The notes: a model not told the origin generated them from the letters alone. Shown: positions 22,114 through 31,579, counted from the stretch's first letter. The stretch is DNA of 43,237 nt from an uncultured bacterium (GCA_903903945.1 CAIVAP010000032.1:1-43237); one strand, 5' to 3'. Numbers and translations: made by a program.

Positions 22114-24210
22114 ATGTCACAACCTGAATTCAAGCCATTCGTTTCGCCGTACGAAACCCAGCGCGAGTTCACTATGCGCGCGGTATTGATCGGCGCGGTT
22201 CTGGGGATTGTCTTCGCCGCCTCATCGGTCTATCTGGCGCTTAAGGTCGGGATGACCGTCAGCGCCTCGATTCCGGTGGCGGTCCTTTCAATCACTCTCT
22301 TCCGAGTTTTTGGTCGCCCGACAATTCTCGAAAACAACATCGTGCAGACAACCGGCTCGGCGGGTGAGTCCATCGCGTTTGGTGTCGCCACTACGATGCC
22401 GGTGTTTCTGCTGCTCGGTATGGAGATGCAGTTGCTGCCGATTTTGGTCATGTCGCTTTTGGGCGGAATGCTGGGTGTGCTGATGATGATTCCCTTGCGA
22501 CAGGGATTGATTGTGAAAGAGCACGGCAAGCTCACATATCCTGAGGGAACTGCCTGCGCCGACGTGTTGATAGTCGGTGAGCAAGGGGGCACGACCGCCA
22601 AGACCGTGTTTCTTGGATTCGGCATCGGCGCTCTCTACAAGTTCCTCAACGCCGGCACCAAACTTTGGGCGGAGATTCCCAATCGCATGCTGACCTTTTT
22701 CAAAGGCGCATCGGTGTCTGCCGAGATTTCACCGGAGTTGCTTGGTGTCGGATATATCATCGGCCCCAAGGTGGCCGCCAATATGCTCGCCGGTGGCATG
22801 CTCTCATATCTGATTCTTATTCCGGCAATTAAAATCTTTGGCGAGGGCATCACTACTCCCATGTTCCCGGCGACGGATTTGATCAGGGACATGCGGCCGG
22901 ATCAGGTTCGCAACGCCTACGTGCTGTATATCGGCGCAGGGGCTGTGGCTACCGGAGGCATCATCAGTTTGATCAAGTCGTTCCCGACGATTATATCCGC
23001 GTTCCGCAGAGGATTCAGCAACTTCCTGGAATCGCGCAAAGGCAAGGTTAATAAGGAGAAGGTTCTGCGCACCGAGCAGGATTTACCAATGTCCGTCGTC
23101 GTGTTTGGGTCAATTGGACTGGTGGCGGCGATCTGGTTGGCGCCGATTCTGCACATCAACGCGATCTCGGCAATACTTATTGTGCTGTTCGGATTTTTCT
23201 TCGTCACCGTTTCGAGTCGCATCACCGGTGAGATCGGTTCATCATCCAACCCGATTTCCGGCATGACGGTCGCAACATTGTTGATTACCTGCCTGCTCTT
23301 CCTCGCCGTCGGCTGGACGGGAGTCTCGCATCGCGCGATGGCATTGTGTACCGCGGCGATCGTTTGCATAGCAGCATCAAATGGCGGCACAATCAGTCAG
23401 GACCTCAAGACCGGCTATCTTGTCGGCGCCACGCCCAGACTGCAGCAGATTGCCATCATGATCGGCGTAATCTCCAGTGCGCTGGTGATCGGTTGGATCG
23501 TGATCGCTCTCAACAATGCATACACTACGGTGGTTCCTTCAGAGCATCCCGGATATGTTGCCGTCATGCCCGCGGATGCGCCAACTCAGGTTGCGCCCGA
23601 TGGACAGACCTATCGCGTACACTACGTCTCGGAACAGACCGGTGGTGTGATTGCTGGCAAGTATTTAGTCGACCAATCCAACCAGATTCGTTATCTGGTC
23701 GATCCGGGCATCGCTGGAACTGTTTCCCAAGTCAACGGCAGACCGGTCACGAAATTTGATGCTCCGAAGGCGCGGCTATTTAGCATGATTATCGATGGTA
23801 TCCTAACGCAAAAACTTCCTTGGGGATTGGTCTTGATCGGCGTATTTCTCGCGCTGCTTATGGAACTTGTAGGAGTATCATCATTGCCATTTGCGGTCGG
23901 ACTATATCTTCCCATCTCCGCCTCGGTACCGATCATGGCGGGGGGCGTTATACGGACGCTAGTTGATAAAAAGCGTAAGACTTCGGCCACTGAGGCGGAG
24001 TTCTCGCCGGGCGTGCTGATGTCTTCCGGTTTCATCGCAGGCGGCGCGATCATGGGAGTCTGCCTGGCAGGATTAGCTGGCGCAGAATTGGATTCGAGCC
24101 TAAATCTCTCGAGCTACATCGGTAGTCTCGCAGAAGCCGACTGGTGGGCTCTGATACCATTTGCGATAATGATGTATGCGCTTTATCGAATCGGCACTAA
24201 AGAGAAGTAA
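22114..24210 (+). CDS. OPT-family oligopeptide transporter
   Basis: The product has 698 residues with about 14-16 membrane segments. The N-terminus REFTMRAVLIGAVLGIVFAA and the segment ENNIVQTTGSAGESIAFGVA (about 70-90) are characteristic of OPT/YSL proteins, as are YPEGTACADVLIVGE (about 141-155), GSSSNPISGMT (about 377-387) and SNGGTISQDLKTGYLVGATP (about 427-446). A soluble loop of about 80 residues (about 475-555) splits the C-terminal membrane part. OPT proteins import peptides or metal chelates with protons; the substrate here is unknown. A terminator follows at 24251-24279. Confidence 0.94.
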   Translation: MSQPEFKPFVSPYETQREFTMRAVLIGAVLGIVFAASSVYLALKVGMTVSASIPVAVLSITLFRVFGRPTILENNIVQTTGSAGESIAFGVATTMPVFLLLGMEMQLLPILVMSLLGGMLGVLMMIPLRQGLIVKEHGKLTYPEGTACADVLIVGEQGGTTAKTVFLGFGIGALYKFLNAGTKLWAEIPNRMLTFFKGASVSAEISPELLGVGYIIGPKVAANMLAGGMLSYLILIPAIKIFGEGITTPMFPATDLIRDMRPDQVRNAYVLYIGAGAVATGGIISLIKSFPTIISAFRRGFSNFLESRKGKVNKEKVLRTEQDLPMSVVVFGSIGLVAAIWLAPILHINAISAILIVLFGFFFVTVSSRITGEIGSSSNPISGMTVATLLITCLLFLAVGWTGVSHRAMALCTAAIVCIAASNGGTISQDLKTGYLVGATPRLQQIAIMIGVISSALVIGWIVIALNNAYTTVVPSEHPGYVAVMPADAPTQVAPDGQTYRVHYVSEQTGGVIAGKYLVDQSNQIRYLVDPGIAGTVSQVNGRPVTKFDAPKARLFSMIIDGILTQKLPWGLVLIGVFLALLMELVGVSSLPFAVGLYLPISASVPIMAGGVIRTLVDKKRKTSATEAEFSPGVLMSSGFIAGGAIMGVCLAGLAGAELDSSLNLSSYIGSLAEADWWALIPFAIMMYALYRIGTKEK

Positions 24211-24250
24211 AGAGGACGAAGCTTTCACGACTTCGCGCGCAATAAGGAAG

Positions 24251-24279
24251 AGTCGGGACTCACACGGGTTCCGACTTTT
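24251..24279 (+). terminator. Terminator after the OPT gene
   Basis: AGTCGG (24251-24256) pairs with CCGACT (24271-24276) and is followed directly by tttt. The stem partly extends inwards. It lies 40 bases after the stop codon and just before the end of the convergent GGDEF gene. Confidence 0.6.
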
Positions 24280-24296
24280 CTGTCTTGGGTTGTTGG

Positions 24297-25289
24297 CTAA
24301 TACTTCTTGCGCCGCTCGATCACGTAGTTCGAGCCGGACAAGCTTTTGATGTAGGATTTGAGATCAGCAAGCATGTGTGCCATTTCGCCGAGATGCGTGA
24401 AGGCGCCATTGGCAATCAGCACGGCAATGGAGATGGTCAAGAGACCGTAAGCTTGTGTTTCGCCACGGCGGTTTGTGGTGATGATCTGTCCGCGGTTGCG
24501 ATCGTCTTCCTCATAGCGGTATGGGATGATCCTGTCGAAGGTCTTGATGATACTTGAACAAACCGCATCGACCTCATTTGTCGGCAGCAAGTACAGAAAG
24601 TCGTCGCCACCAATATGCCCAACAAAGCTTCCGGGCGTTAGATCAGAAACAATATCGCGGACGATACGCGCTACCAGACGGATTGTGCGATCGCCATAGA
24701 AGTAGCCGCGATAATCGTTGTAGGCTTTGAAATTGTCGATGTCCAGATAGCAGACGGCGAATTCCTGTTTGTCGGCGAGACGCCGTTTGATTTCTTGTTC
24801 GATCAGAATCGGTCCCGGCAACTCGGAAGTTGGATTGATTCCGATGTCGCGTTTTGCATTCTCGCTGATCATCTTGATGCGCAACTGGAACAGCTCTCCA
24901 TCCCACTCGCCCCAAAGATAGTCGTCGGCGCCCGATTGGAGGCCGAGCTTTTTCTCATCCCGCGTCGGCTCTTTGTGGTAGATGACCGTAGGTATCGTGG
25001 CGAGCGACATGTGACTATTGATAGCGCGCACGATGTTGATTGCCTTAGGCAAGCCCTGTTTTGGACAAAGGAGAACGAAGTCGATTTTGTGGCGCAGCGC
25101 GATTTTGAAGAGGTCGTCCAATTCGTGAAAATTGAAAATCAGCGTCTCTTCCCAGCCCGGAACCCCCAACACCAGCGAGGTAGCCTCTCCGACCTCGTCG
25201 AACAAAGCAATGCTGTTGGCAGCGCGCCTGACCGGTTTACTCAAAGGAAAAGTGGTCAGAAAATTCTGTTTGTTAGTGGCGACCTCCAC
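24297..25289 (-). CDS. GGDEF-domain protein with degenerate receiver domain
   Basis: The product has 330 residues. Residues about 30-150 align with a response-regulator receiver (FVLLCPKQG, TIPTVIYHKE, GLQSGADDYLWG), but the phospho-acceptor Asp is Cys, and the conserved Thr and Lys are also lost. Residues about 160-325 are a diguanylate cyclase domain with AVCYLDIDNFKAYND and HIGGDDFLYLLP. The signature is GGDDF instead of GGDEF, and no RxxD inhibitory site precedes it. Cyclic-di-GMP synthesis is therefore uncertain. It overlaps the recombinase gene by 17 bases. Confidence 0.88.
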   Translation of the reverse strand: MEVATNKQNFLTTFPLSKPVRRAANSIALFDEVGEATSLVLGVPGWEETLIFNFHELDDLFKIALRHKIDFVLLCPKQGLPKAINIVRAINSHMSLATIPTVIYHKEPTRDEKKLGLQSGADDYLWGEWDGELFQLRIKMISENAKRDIGINPTSELPGPILIEQEIKRRLADKQEFAVCYLDIDNFKAYNDYRGYFYGDRTIRLVARIVRDIVSDLTPGSFVGHIGGDDFLYLLPTNEVDAVCSSIIKTFDRIIPYRYEEDDRNRGQIITTNRRGETQAYGLLTISIAVLIANGAFTHLGEMAHMLADLKSYIKSLSGSNYVIERRKKY

Positions 25290-26184
25290 TTGTCTTCCTC
25301 TCGCGCGGGTGGCATTCCCGATGCACGGACTTCAAGTACGACCGATCCAATTGGGTGTAGATCTGCGTAGTACTAATATCGGCATGTCCGAGCATTTCCT
25401 GCACAGCGCGCAAGGAGGCGCCGCCGTCAACCAGATGGCTGGCAAAGCTGTGGCGGAAAGTATGGGGCGTCACGGACTTGCGGATTCCCGCCGCCATAAC
25501 CCGCTTACGGATCAATTTGGACATTCCCATGCTGGAAAACGACTTCCCGAAACGGTTGAGGAATAGCACGTCGTGAGAGCTGTCGCCGGCATATTTGGGT
25601 CTCTCCTCGTCGAGATATCGCTTTACATAGTCGGACGCTTCTTCGCCAACCGGCACCAAACGCTCCTTGCCGCCTTTTCCCATGACGCGCAAATGCCCGA
25701 CTTCAAGATAGAGATTGCTTCCCTTCAGGTTGATTACTTCAGACAATCGCAACCCGGAACCATATAGTACTTCGAGAATTGCTCGATCCCGCAAACCGCC
25801 ACGTTCCATAAGATCAATCTTTGTGAGAATACGATCAATCTCGCGCACTGAAAGGATCACCGGTAAGTTTCTAAACAGCCGGGGGGATTGGATATGCGCC
25901 GCCGGGTTACCGGTTATGATTCGCTCCCGGATTAGGAACCGGAAGAATCCACGCAAAGATGACATCCGCCGTGCTATCGATGAGGGCGCCAGTCCCAGCT
26001 GGCTCTGGGTGGCAACATATTCGATAACCGCCGAGCGGGAGACCTCGCTCCAATGCTTAAATCCCAACTGCTGCATAAACTGCGCGAGTGGTTCGGTATC
26101 GTGGCGATAAGCAATAATACTCTTCTCCCTGAGGTTCTTTTCCAGAGCAAGGTAGTTCAGGAACAGGCCTACTTCTTCCATCAT
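25273..26184 (-). CDS. Tyrosine recombinase, XerD-like
   Basis: The product has 303 residues from the ATG at 26184, which has GGGAGG nine bases upstream; the frame extends further upstream into comF but without similarity. The N-terminal SAM-like domain (FLNYLALEKNLREKSIIAYR) is followed by the catalytic domain: GSGLRLSEV with the first Arg, then MGKGGKERLVPV with the Lys, HTFRHSFASHL with His-x-x-Arg, LGHADISTTQIY with His and the nucleophile Tyr. XerC/XerD resolve chromosome dimers at dif. XerD is more likely than XerC from the sequence HxFRHSFASHLVDGGASLRAV; a dif site was not identified in the window. It lies between comF and the GGDEF gene. Confidence 0.9.
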   Translation of the reverse strand: MMEEVGLFLNYLALEKNLREKSIIAYRHDTEPLAQFMQQLGFKHWSEVSRSAVIEYVATQSQLGLAPSSIARRMSSLRGFFRFLIRERIITGNPAAHIQSPRLFRNLPVILSVREIDRILTKIDLMERGGLRDRAILEVLYGSGLRLSEVINLKGSNLYLEVGHLRVMGKGGKERLVPVGEEASDYVKRYLDEERPKYAGDSSHDVLFLNRFGKSFSSMGMSKLIRKRVMAAGIRKSVTPHTFRHSFASHLVDGGASLRAVQEMLGHADISTTQIYTQLDRSYLKSVHRECHPRERKTSGGRH

Positions 26185-26185
26185 G

Positions 26186-26974
26186 TTAGAAGTCCTCCCA
26201 CATGAGTTGATAGAGAGCCACGGGATCGAGGCCGTCCTCAAGCGCCATCGCCAGTGTTGCTGCCGCTACTGATCTTGCGCCCGCCGCTAGCAAAGCTGCG
26301 GCCGCCGAATTGAGAGTCGCACCTGACGTTGTGACGTCGTCAATCAGCAAGACCGATTTGTCTCTGAGAGCGAAGTCCTCCGTTACGCTGTAAATTCCCT
26401 GAACGTTTCGGAATCGCTCTTCCAGGTTTAGCCCAATCTGGTCGCGATTGCCGTCGATCTGCACGAGTTGACCCGGTAGGTATTGCAGCTCAAGTTGCTG
26501 CGCAATTTCACGGGCCAAAATCTCGGCCTGATTAAAACCGCGTTTGGCCTCTTTGCGCCGAAAAATCGGCACAGCACAGACCGAATCGATTCCTTTCATA
26601 TGCGGGAATTCTCGCAAACTGTCGGCCAGCATTTTCGCCAGAAATTTGCCAAGATCGGGTCTGGGGGTGTATTTGAAGGCTTTGATCAGAGGCGACCAGG
26701 ATTCGTCATACATGCCCAGCGAATAGAGCCATTTGATCGCCACGAGTTTGCGACATTTGTTACAGGAACGGTCGGGATCAGGAAGCGGCGTTCGGCAAAC
26801 CGGGCAGACCGGCAGTGGTAGCACCGGCATCAGTTTGCGACAGGTTTCGCAAAGCCAAATGTTGCCGTCGATCGCTTCAAATCCCAGCTTGCATATCTGA
26901 CACTGCGGTGGATAGACAAAATCGAGCAGATCGGAGAGGAGTGACCTAAGCGTTATTTCGCGGGAATCAGACAA
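26186..26974 (-). CDS. ComF family phosphoribosyltransferase-like protein
   Basis: The product has about 262 residues. The N-terminus has zinc-binding cysteines in the order CQIC...CETC...CPVC...CNKC (about residues 20-80), and the C-terminal half is a type I phosphoribosyltransferase domain with VLLIDDVTTSGATLNSAA as the PRPP-binding loop. ComF proteins act in natural DNA uptake. The frame is open to 27220, but the upstream part lies in another frame over the TPR gene and is unlikely to be coding. The TTG at 26974, four bases after the TPR gene stop, is the best available start, although no Shine-Dalgarno sequence is obvious. Confidence 0.85.
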   Translation of the reverse strand: MSDSREITLRSLLSDLLDFVYPPQCQICKLGFEAIDGNIWLCETCRKLMPVLPLPVCPVCRTPLPDPDRSCNKCRKLVAIKWLYSLGMYDESWSPLIKAFKYTPRPDLGKFLAKMLADSLREFPHMKGIDSVCAVPIFRRKEAKRGFNQAEILAREIAQQLELQYLPGQLVQIDGNRDQIGLNLEERFRNVQGIYSVTEDFALRDKSVLLIDDVTTSGATLNSAAAALLAAGARSVAAATLAMALEDGLDPVALYQLMWEDF

Positions 26975-26978
26975 GGCG

Positions 26979-27572
26979 TTACATTTTGCCGAGTTGCTCG
27001 CGCACGGCCTGCATCTGCTGCTGGTCGGTGGCAACATCCAGATATTTCGTCCACCAGTTCCGGGCTGAGACGGTATCGCCGACAGTGAGGCTGACGACGC
27101 CCATATTGAACAATGCGACCGGATGCTTAGGATTGATTGCCAACGCCCGGCGGAACTGAAAATCGGCTTTGTCGTTTTCGCCAAGAGCATGGTAGCAGGC
27201 CCCGAGATCAACCATGACATCCGGTTGCAGTGAGTCCATCGTCAGCGCTTGTTCGTATTGCGGAATTGCTTTGTCGTACATCTCCCGGTCCATAAAGCCA
27301 TGTCCCGCCTGGATCACACTTTGTAGAATGGGTGCTGCAGAAGTGACCGGCCGATCACGTCCAACCAGGGCCGCCACGACATTGTAAGCAACCGCCGTAA
27401 CGATAACAACCAATGCCAGAATAATGATCTCGCGGCGACGATCGCGACTCGACTGCCGAGGAACTGGCGGCTGGGCGCTTCTCGTTTGGCGGCAATCAAA
27501 TCCGCAAATCGGGCAAAACTGGTGCCGTACTTCGCGCGGGGCGCCGCATTTCGGGCACTGTGTTTGGGTCAT
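26979..27572 (-). CDS. Zinc-ribbon, single-membrane-span TPR protein
   Basis: The product has 197 residues. It begins with a zinc ribbon (QCPKCGAPR ... FCPICGFDC), then a basic stretch and one membrane span (IIILALVVIVTAVAYNVVAA, about residues 50-69). Three TPR-like units follow (about 90-190), including YDKAIPQYEQALTMD, PDVMVDLGACYHALGENDKA and PVALFNMGVVSLTVGD. The ATG at 27572 starts one base after the relA stop codon (TGA-t-ATG) with GAAGG upstream. The function is unknown; zinc-ribbon TPR membrane proteins usually act in protein assembly. It is coupled to relA and comF. Confidence 0.85.
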   Translation of the reverse strand: MTQTQCPKCGAPREVRHQFCPICGFDCRQTRSAQPPVPRQSSRDRRREIIILALVVIVTAVAYNVVAALVGRDRPVTSAAPILQSVIQAGHGFMDREMYDKAIPQYEQALTMDSLQPDVMVDLGACYHALGENDKADFQFRRALAINPKHPVALFNMGVVSLTVGDTVSARNWWTKYLDVATDQQQMQAVREQLGKM

Positions 27573-27573
27573 A

Positions 27574-29787
27574 TCAACTGCCTTCATCCGTCGGTTCAGC
27601 TTCACCACCAAGAGCGCGGTCAATTTTGATCACGCCCTTGATTTTCTTTCGGATGTTCTCGGTGACACGATGCAAGTGCGAAATATTCTTGATCTCCACG
27701 ACAAAATGCGCCACGGAGGCGGCTTCACCCGATTTCAACTCTGCGCCGCGCACTTCAGCGTCGGTGTTTGAGATGACCTGTGTGATATCATAGAGAATGT
27801 TCTTGCGGTACTCCAACACAACCGTGATACGAACCAGAAACCCCTGCCCGGGAGCGACATCCCAAGATACCTCCACGCGTCGTTCCGGCTCCTGCGCGGC
27901 AATGATCGCGTTAACGCAATCCTGTCGATGAATCGTGATTCCGCGACCGCGGGTGATAAAGCCGATGATTTTCTCGCCGGGTACCGGTTGGCAGCAGAGG
28001 GCAAAACGAAACATCATGTTGCTCAAGCCCTCGACTTTGATCCCCTTGCCGCCGCGAGCGCGGTCGACAAATTTCTTGATGATCGACTTTTCCTCCGGCG
28101 CCTCGGCCTCCGGCGGATAAAGCTTGGCCATGATGGTAGTGATAGCCAGATTGCTGCTACCAAGTGCCGCAAACATCTGATCGACGGAAGTATACGACAA
28201 GGCCATGGCCGCATCGAGAACCAACTCGTCTCCCGGAGCTTTAGTGGCACGCTTTTTGATAGCGCGGTCGAAGATTTCTTTGCCCAGAGCCAGAGCGTGC
28301 TCGAATCCCTTTTGTTTCATATACTTCTTGATCTTGGAGCGCGCCGACGTGGTCCTGCAAATCTTGAGCCAATCCAAGGCTGGCTCGCAGTGTGGCGACG
28401 TCATCACTGCAACCTCGTCACCCGATTTCAGCGGCGTATCAAATGGCACAAGACGACCGTTGATCTTGGTGCCGCTACAGTGGGTGCCAACATCACTGTG
28501 GATCGCAAAGGCAAAATCGAGAGCGGTTGCCCCTTGCGGGAGATGTTTCAATTCACCATTGGGAGTAAATATGTACACTTCATCATGGAACAAGTCGGTC
28601 TTGAGATACTCCATAAACTCAGCCGGATTGGTCATATCCTTCTGCCAATCGAGCACCTCGCGCAACCATGACAATTGACGGTCGGATTCCGCAAGCGTGT
28701 GCTTGCCTTCCTTGTAGAGCCAGTGGGCCGCAATTCCAAATTCGGCGACATAGTGCATCCCTTGCGTACGTATCTGAATCTCAACCATCCTGCCGTTGGG
28801 ACCGACCACTGTCGTATGCAACGATTGATACATGTTTTGCTTGGGGGTGGCGATGTAGTCATGGAACCGATCGGACACAGGCGTCCAGAGATTGTGAATG
28901 ACGCCAAGCGCGTGATAGCAGTCCTTGATCGACCGCGTTACCACCCGCATCGCAATCAGGTCATAAATCTCCTCAAACGGCTTGCCGCGTTTCAGCATCT
29001 TGCGATAAATCGAATCAAAGTGCTTGGCGCGACCAGTCACTTCAACTACCAGCCCATCAGTTGCCAGCGCCTTGCTGAGAATCTCAGCAATTTCCTTGAT
29101 ATACTCTTCGCGCTGCGTGCGCGTGAGATCAATCCGTTCCATCAGATAGTGGTAGACGTCAGGTTTGATGTACTTGAGCGCTAGATCTTCCAACTCCCAC
29201 TTGATCTTTGCCATACCAAACCGGTGCGCCAGCGGTGCGTAGATGTCACGTGTCTCCATCGCGATTTCTATCTGCCGCTCCTTGTCAAGATACTCCAGTG
29301 TCCGCATGTTATGTAACCGGTCGGCGAGCTTGATCATAATCACCCGGATATCCCGTGACATCGAAATCAGCATCTTGCGGAAATAGTCGGCCTGATCCTC
29401 TTCCTTGCTCTTGAATTTGTAAGCGCTGATCTTGGTGACACCGTCCACGAGTTGCGCGATCTCCGGGGAGAATTCTTTTGCGATGTCATCGATTTTGACG
29501 TCGCTGTCTTCAACAACATCATGCAGCAATCCGGCCGCGATCGTAGCGCCGTCGAGATGCTGCTCCGCGAGAACGAATGCGACATTGAGAGCATGTTCGA
29601 CGTAGGGCTCGCCGGATTTGCGTTTCTGCCCCTTATGCGCCCAGTTGGAGAACTCGAACGCTTTGCGGACGACCGGAATCGTGATATTGGCGTTCATCGC
29701 CTCAACGTGGATGATGAACTCAGCGAGGTTCATCTCTCCGGGCGGCAAATGATATTTGGTTAGGTCGTTGGACACGCTGGGAAACAC
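27574..29787 (-). CDS. Bifunctional (p)ppGpp synthetase/hydrolase RelA/SpoT
   Basis: The product has 737 residues, the full Rel length. The HD hydrolase domain contains YVEHALNVAFVLAEQHLDGA and GLLHDVVEDSD (HD metal site, about residues 85-95). The synthetase domain has IYRKMLKRGKPFEEIYDLIA, YIATPKQNMYQSLHTTVVGP and VEIQIRTQGMHYVAEFGIAA. A TGS domain (VYIFTPNGELKHLPQGATAL, about 400-420) and a C-terminal ACT domain (about 660-725) follow. Both catalytic sites look intact, so it should make and break (p)ppGpp. The GTG at 29787 is the longest start; an ATG 54 bases downstream is an alternative. Confidence 0.95.
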   Translation of the reverse strand: MFPSVSNDLTKYHLPPGEMNLAEFIIHVEAMNANITIPVVRKAFEFSNWAHKGQKRKSGEPYVEHALNVAFVLAEQHLDGATIAAGLLHDVVEDSDVKIDDIAKEFSPEIAQLVDGVTKISAYKFKSKEEDQADYFRKMLISMSRDIRVIMIKLADRLHNMRTLEYLDKERQIEIAMETRDIYAPLAHRFGMAKIKWELEDLALKYIKPDVYHYLMERIDLTRTQREEYIKEIAEILSKALATDGLVVEVTGRAKHFDSIYRKMLKRGKPFEEIYDLIAMRVVTRSIKDCYHALGVIHNLWTPVSDRFHDYIATPKQNMYQSLHTTVVGPNGRMVEIQIRTQGMHYVAEFGIAAHWLYKEGKHTLAESDRQLSWLREVLDWQKDMTNPAEFMEYLKTDLFHDEVYIFTPNGELKHLPQGATALDFAFAIHSDVGTHCSGTKINGRLVPFDTPLKSGDEVAVMTSPHCEPALDWLKICRTTSARSKIKKYMKQKGFEHALALGKEIFDRAIKKRATKAPGDELVLDAAMALSYTSVDQMFAALGSSNLAITTIMAKLYPPEAEAPEEKSIIKKFVDRARGGKGIKVEGLSNMMFRFALCCQPVPGEKIIGFITRGRGITIHRQDCVNAIIAAQEPERRVEVSWDVAPGQGFLVRITVVLEYRKNILYDITQVISNTDAEVRGAELKSGEAASVAHFVVEIKNISHLHRVTENIRKKIKGVIKIDRALGGEAEPTDEGS

Positions 29788-29808
29788 CTTATCGACTCCG
29801 CACGGGTT

Positions 29809-30831
29809 TTACTGCTTCCTTAATCTAATATCGGCTTGCAGTTTCGACAAAATGAAAGCTAACACATTCTCAACTTTGATTCCGTCCATTGAACTCCCAG
29901 TATGCCCCTCATTAAGAGTTACCTCCGGAACAAAGAGCTTGTTTGCGCCACCGCGCGGTCCCCAGCGTACCGGGGACAAAGCGGCCACCGGCGGGTAGAT
30001 GCCAACCGCGAAAGTCTCGACAGCCGTGGCGATATGGATCGGCCCGGTACTGGACGTGACCACCATCGCCGCTGATTTGATTAGACCCTTCAATTGACGC
30101 AAGTCAGTCTCTCCAGCGACATTGACAACGCTGCGTGGGCTGTCCGTGAAGAAGCTGCCAAGCTGCCGGCGCTCCTGCTGCGAACCGGTAATCAATACTG
30201 TGACACTTGACGCCGCCAGGCCCTGCGCCAAGGAGACGTAGTTTTCCAGTCTCCAATTCGGCGCCGATCCACGCGAAAAGGGATGGACGATGACATAGGG
30301 TTCATCGAGATCGACACCGTGCTTGCCTAATAGCGCCTGCGCCGAACAAATCTCCTGCTCCAGCACGGCAAGCTGCGGCTCATGGCGCGGAAGTCCGGGA
30401 AATGCGGACTCCACGAGATCGTAGTTCAGGTCAAGTTCATGCTTACCGGAATGCTTGCGGTGCAACTTGACCCGCTCGTTGAGCAGGAGACTGTAACTCC
30501 GATAGCCGGTTCCGACTCGTCTACTGATACGCGCCATGCGTGCCGCCAGCGCCAGCGAAAAGCGTGGGTAGAAGAACACGACCGCATCGAAGTCGCCAGC
30601 CCTCAACAAATGGCTTACCTCTTGTACTTCGACGTAGTTGCCCAATTCCCGACCGGGAATCGTCATGACACCGTCGATGTATTCCTCCCCCTCCAGAAGC
30701 TGCTCCGTGTATTCCGATACCAGCATCGTGATGTGATAATCCGGATAAGCTTCTTTGATTGAGCGCGCTACCGGCAGTGTGAGTATCAGATCACCGATGG
30801 CATCTGTGCGGCTCAGTAGTATCCTCTTCAT
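29809..30831 (-). CDS. Glycosyltransferase family 9 (ADP-heptose:LPS heptosyltransferase-like)
   Basis: The product has 340 residues from the ATG at 30831, which overlaps the stop of the preceding gene by four bases. The N-terminus KRILLSRTDAIGDLILTLPV with the conserved Asp is typical of GT9, as are the C-terminal PYVIVHPFSRGSAPNWRLEN and TSSTGPIHIATAVETFAVGI (nucleotide-sugar binding). Members transfer heptose to the LPS inner core in the cytoplasm. Together with msbA, GT2 and a second GT9, it suggests lipopolysaccharide core assembly. The acceptor is not predictable. Confidence 0.9.
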   Translation of the reverse strand: MKRILLSRTDAIGDLILTLPVARSIKEAYPDYHITMLVSEYTEQLLEGEEYIDGVMTIPGRELGNYVEVQEVSHLLRAGDFDAVVFFYPRFSLALAARMARISRRVGTGYRSYSLLLNERVKLHRKHSGKHELDLNYDLVESAFPGLPRHEPQLAVLEQEICSAQALLGKHGVDLDEPYVIVHPFSRGSAPNWRLENYVSLAQGLAASSVTVLITGSQQERRQLGSFFTDSPRSVVNVAGETDLRQLKGLIKSAAMVVTSSTGPIHIATAVETFAVGIYPPVAALSPVRWGPRGGANKLFVPEVTLNEGHTGSSMDGIKVENVLAFILSKLQADIRLRKQ

Positions 30832-31571
30832 CGCCGCTGCCGCTCCCAAAGCTTGGCATATTTGCAAAGAACATGAAAGGAGGACAGCAGCGCGAGCAAC
30901 AGCCCCTGAATGCCATCGCGGAAACCGCTCTTGAAAAGATACATCTTGACGAAGTTGGCCGGTGGCTTGACTAAGATATCGAATGCTTTGAATCGTCTCC
31001 CTTGCCGCTGCAAACTGTCCGCCGACAGAGTTGTGTAGCGATTCAGTTTTTCGAGATAGTGCTCAATGTCGGGATCAGTGTAGTGTAGAATGTGACCTTC
31101 AAGTTTGCCCAAGGCGCCGTCGATCTCGATCCGCTCATGAACGCTGTCACTAGTGAATCGCCCCCGGTCGCGTCGGAATAGGCGGGGCAGATAATCGGGA
31201 TACCAACCCGAATGCAGCATCCACCGTCCCAGAAACTGCGACTTGCGATTGAGATAGTAGCCGCTGTGCTCAGTATTCTGTATTGCCTGTGCAATCGCTG
31301 TCGCTAGTGACCGATCGATCTCTTCGTCGGCATCGATCGACAACACCCAATCCGATTTTGCGGCATCTAATGCGGTTTGTTTGGCAACCCCGAATCCGGC
31401 GAATTCGCTCTGAATGATCCTGCAGTTGTAAGCCTGCGCGATTTCAAGAGTTCCGTCGGTTGAACCGGAATCGTTGATGATGATTTCATCGGCAAACTTG
31501 ATTGAGTCCAGCGCTCGGCGGATGTTGTTCGCTTCGTTGTTTGTAATGAGTATCACTGACAATGTCGGCAT
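30828..31571 (-). CDS. Glycosyltransferase family 2 (WaaE/KdtX-like)
   Basis: The product has 247 residues. The GT-A motifs are clear: LSVILITNNEANNIRRALDS, IINDSGSTDGTLEIA and VLSIDADEEI (the DxD-type metal site, about residues 78-87). RKSQFLGRWMLHSGWYPDYL is highly typical of the WaaE/KdtX group, which adds glucose-like sugars to the LPS core heptose. The stop overlaps the GT9 start by four bases (ATGA), and the gene is nine bases downstream of the other GT9. Confidence 0.92.
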   Translation of the reverse strand: MPTLSVILITNNEANNIRRALDSIKFADEIIINDSGSTDGTLEIAQAYNCRIIQSEFAGFGVAKQTALDAAKSDWVLSIDADEEIDRSLATAIAQAIQNTEHSGYYLNRKSQFLGRWMLHSGWYPDYLPRLFRRDRGRFTSDSVHERIEIDGALGKLEGHILHYTDPDIEHYLEKLNRYTTLSADSLQRQGRRFKAFDILVKPPANFVKMYLFKSGFRDGIQGLLLALLSSFHVLCKYAKLWERQRR

Positions 31572-31579
31572 CGGCTCAC

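Noticed and set aside
26975-27220. Extended N-terminus of ComF (344-residue version)
   Set aside because: The extension overlaps the TPR gene in another frame and lacks ComF similarity; the zinc fingers begin after 26974.
27928-28671. Plus-strand frame of 247 codons
   Set aside because: It is antisense to relA/spoT, whose domains are unambiguous; it has no start signal or recognisable domain.
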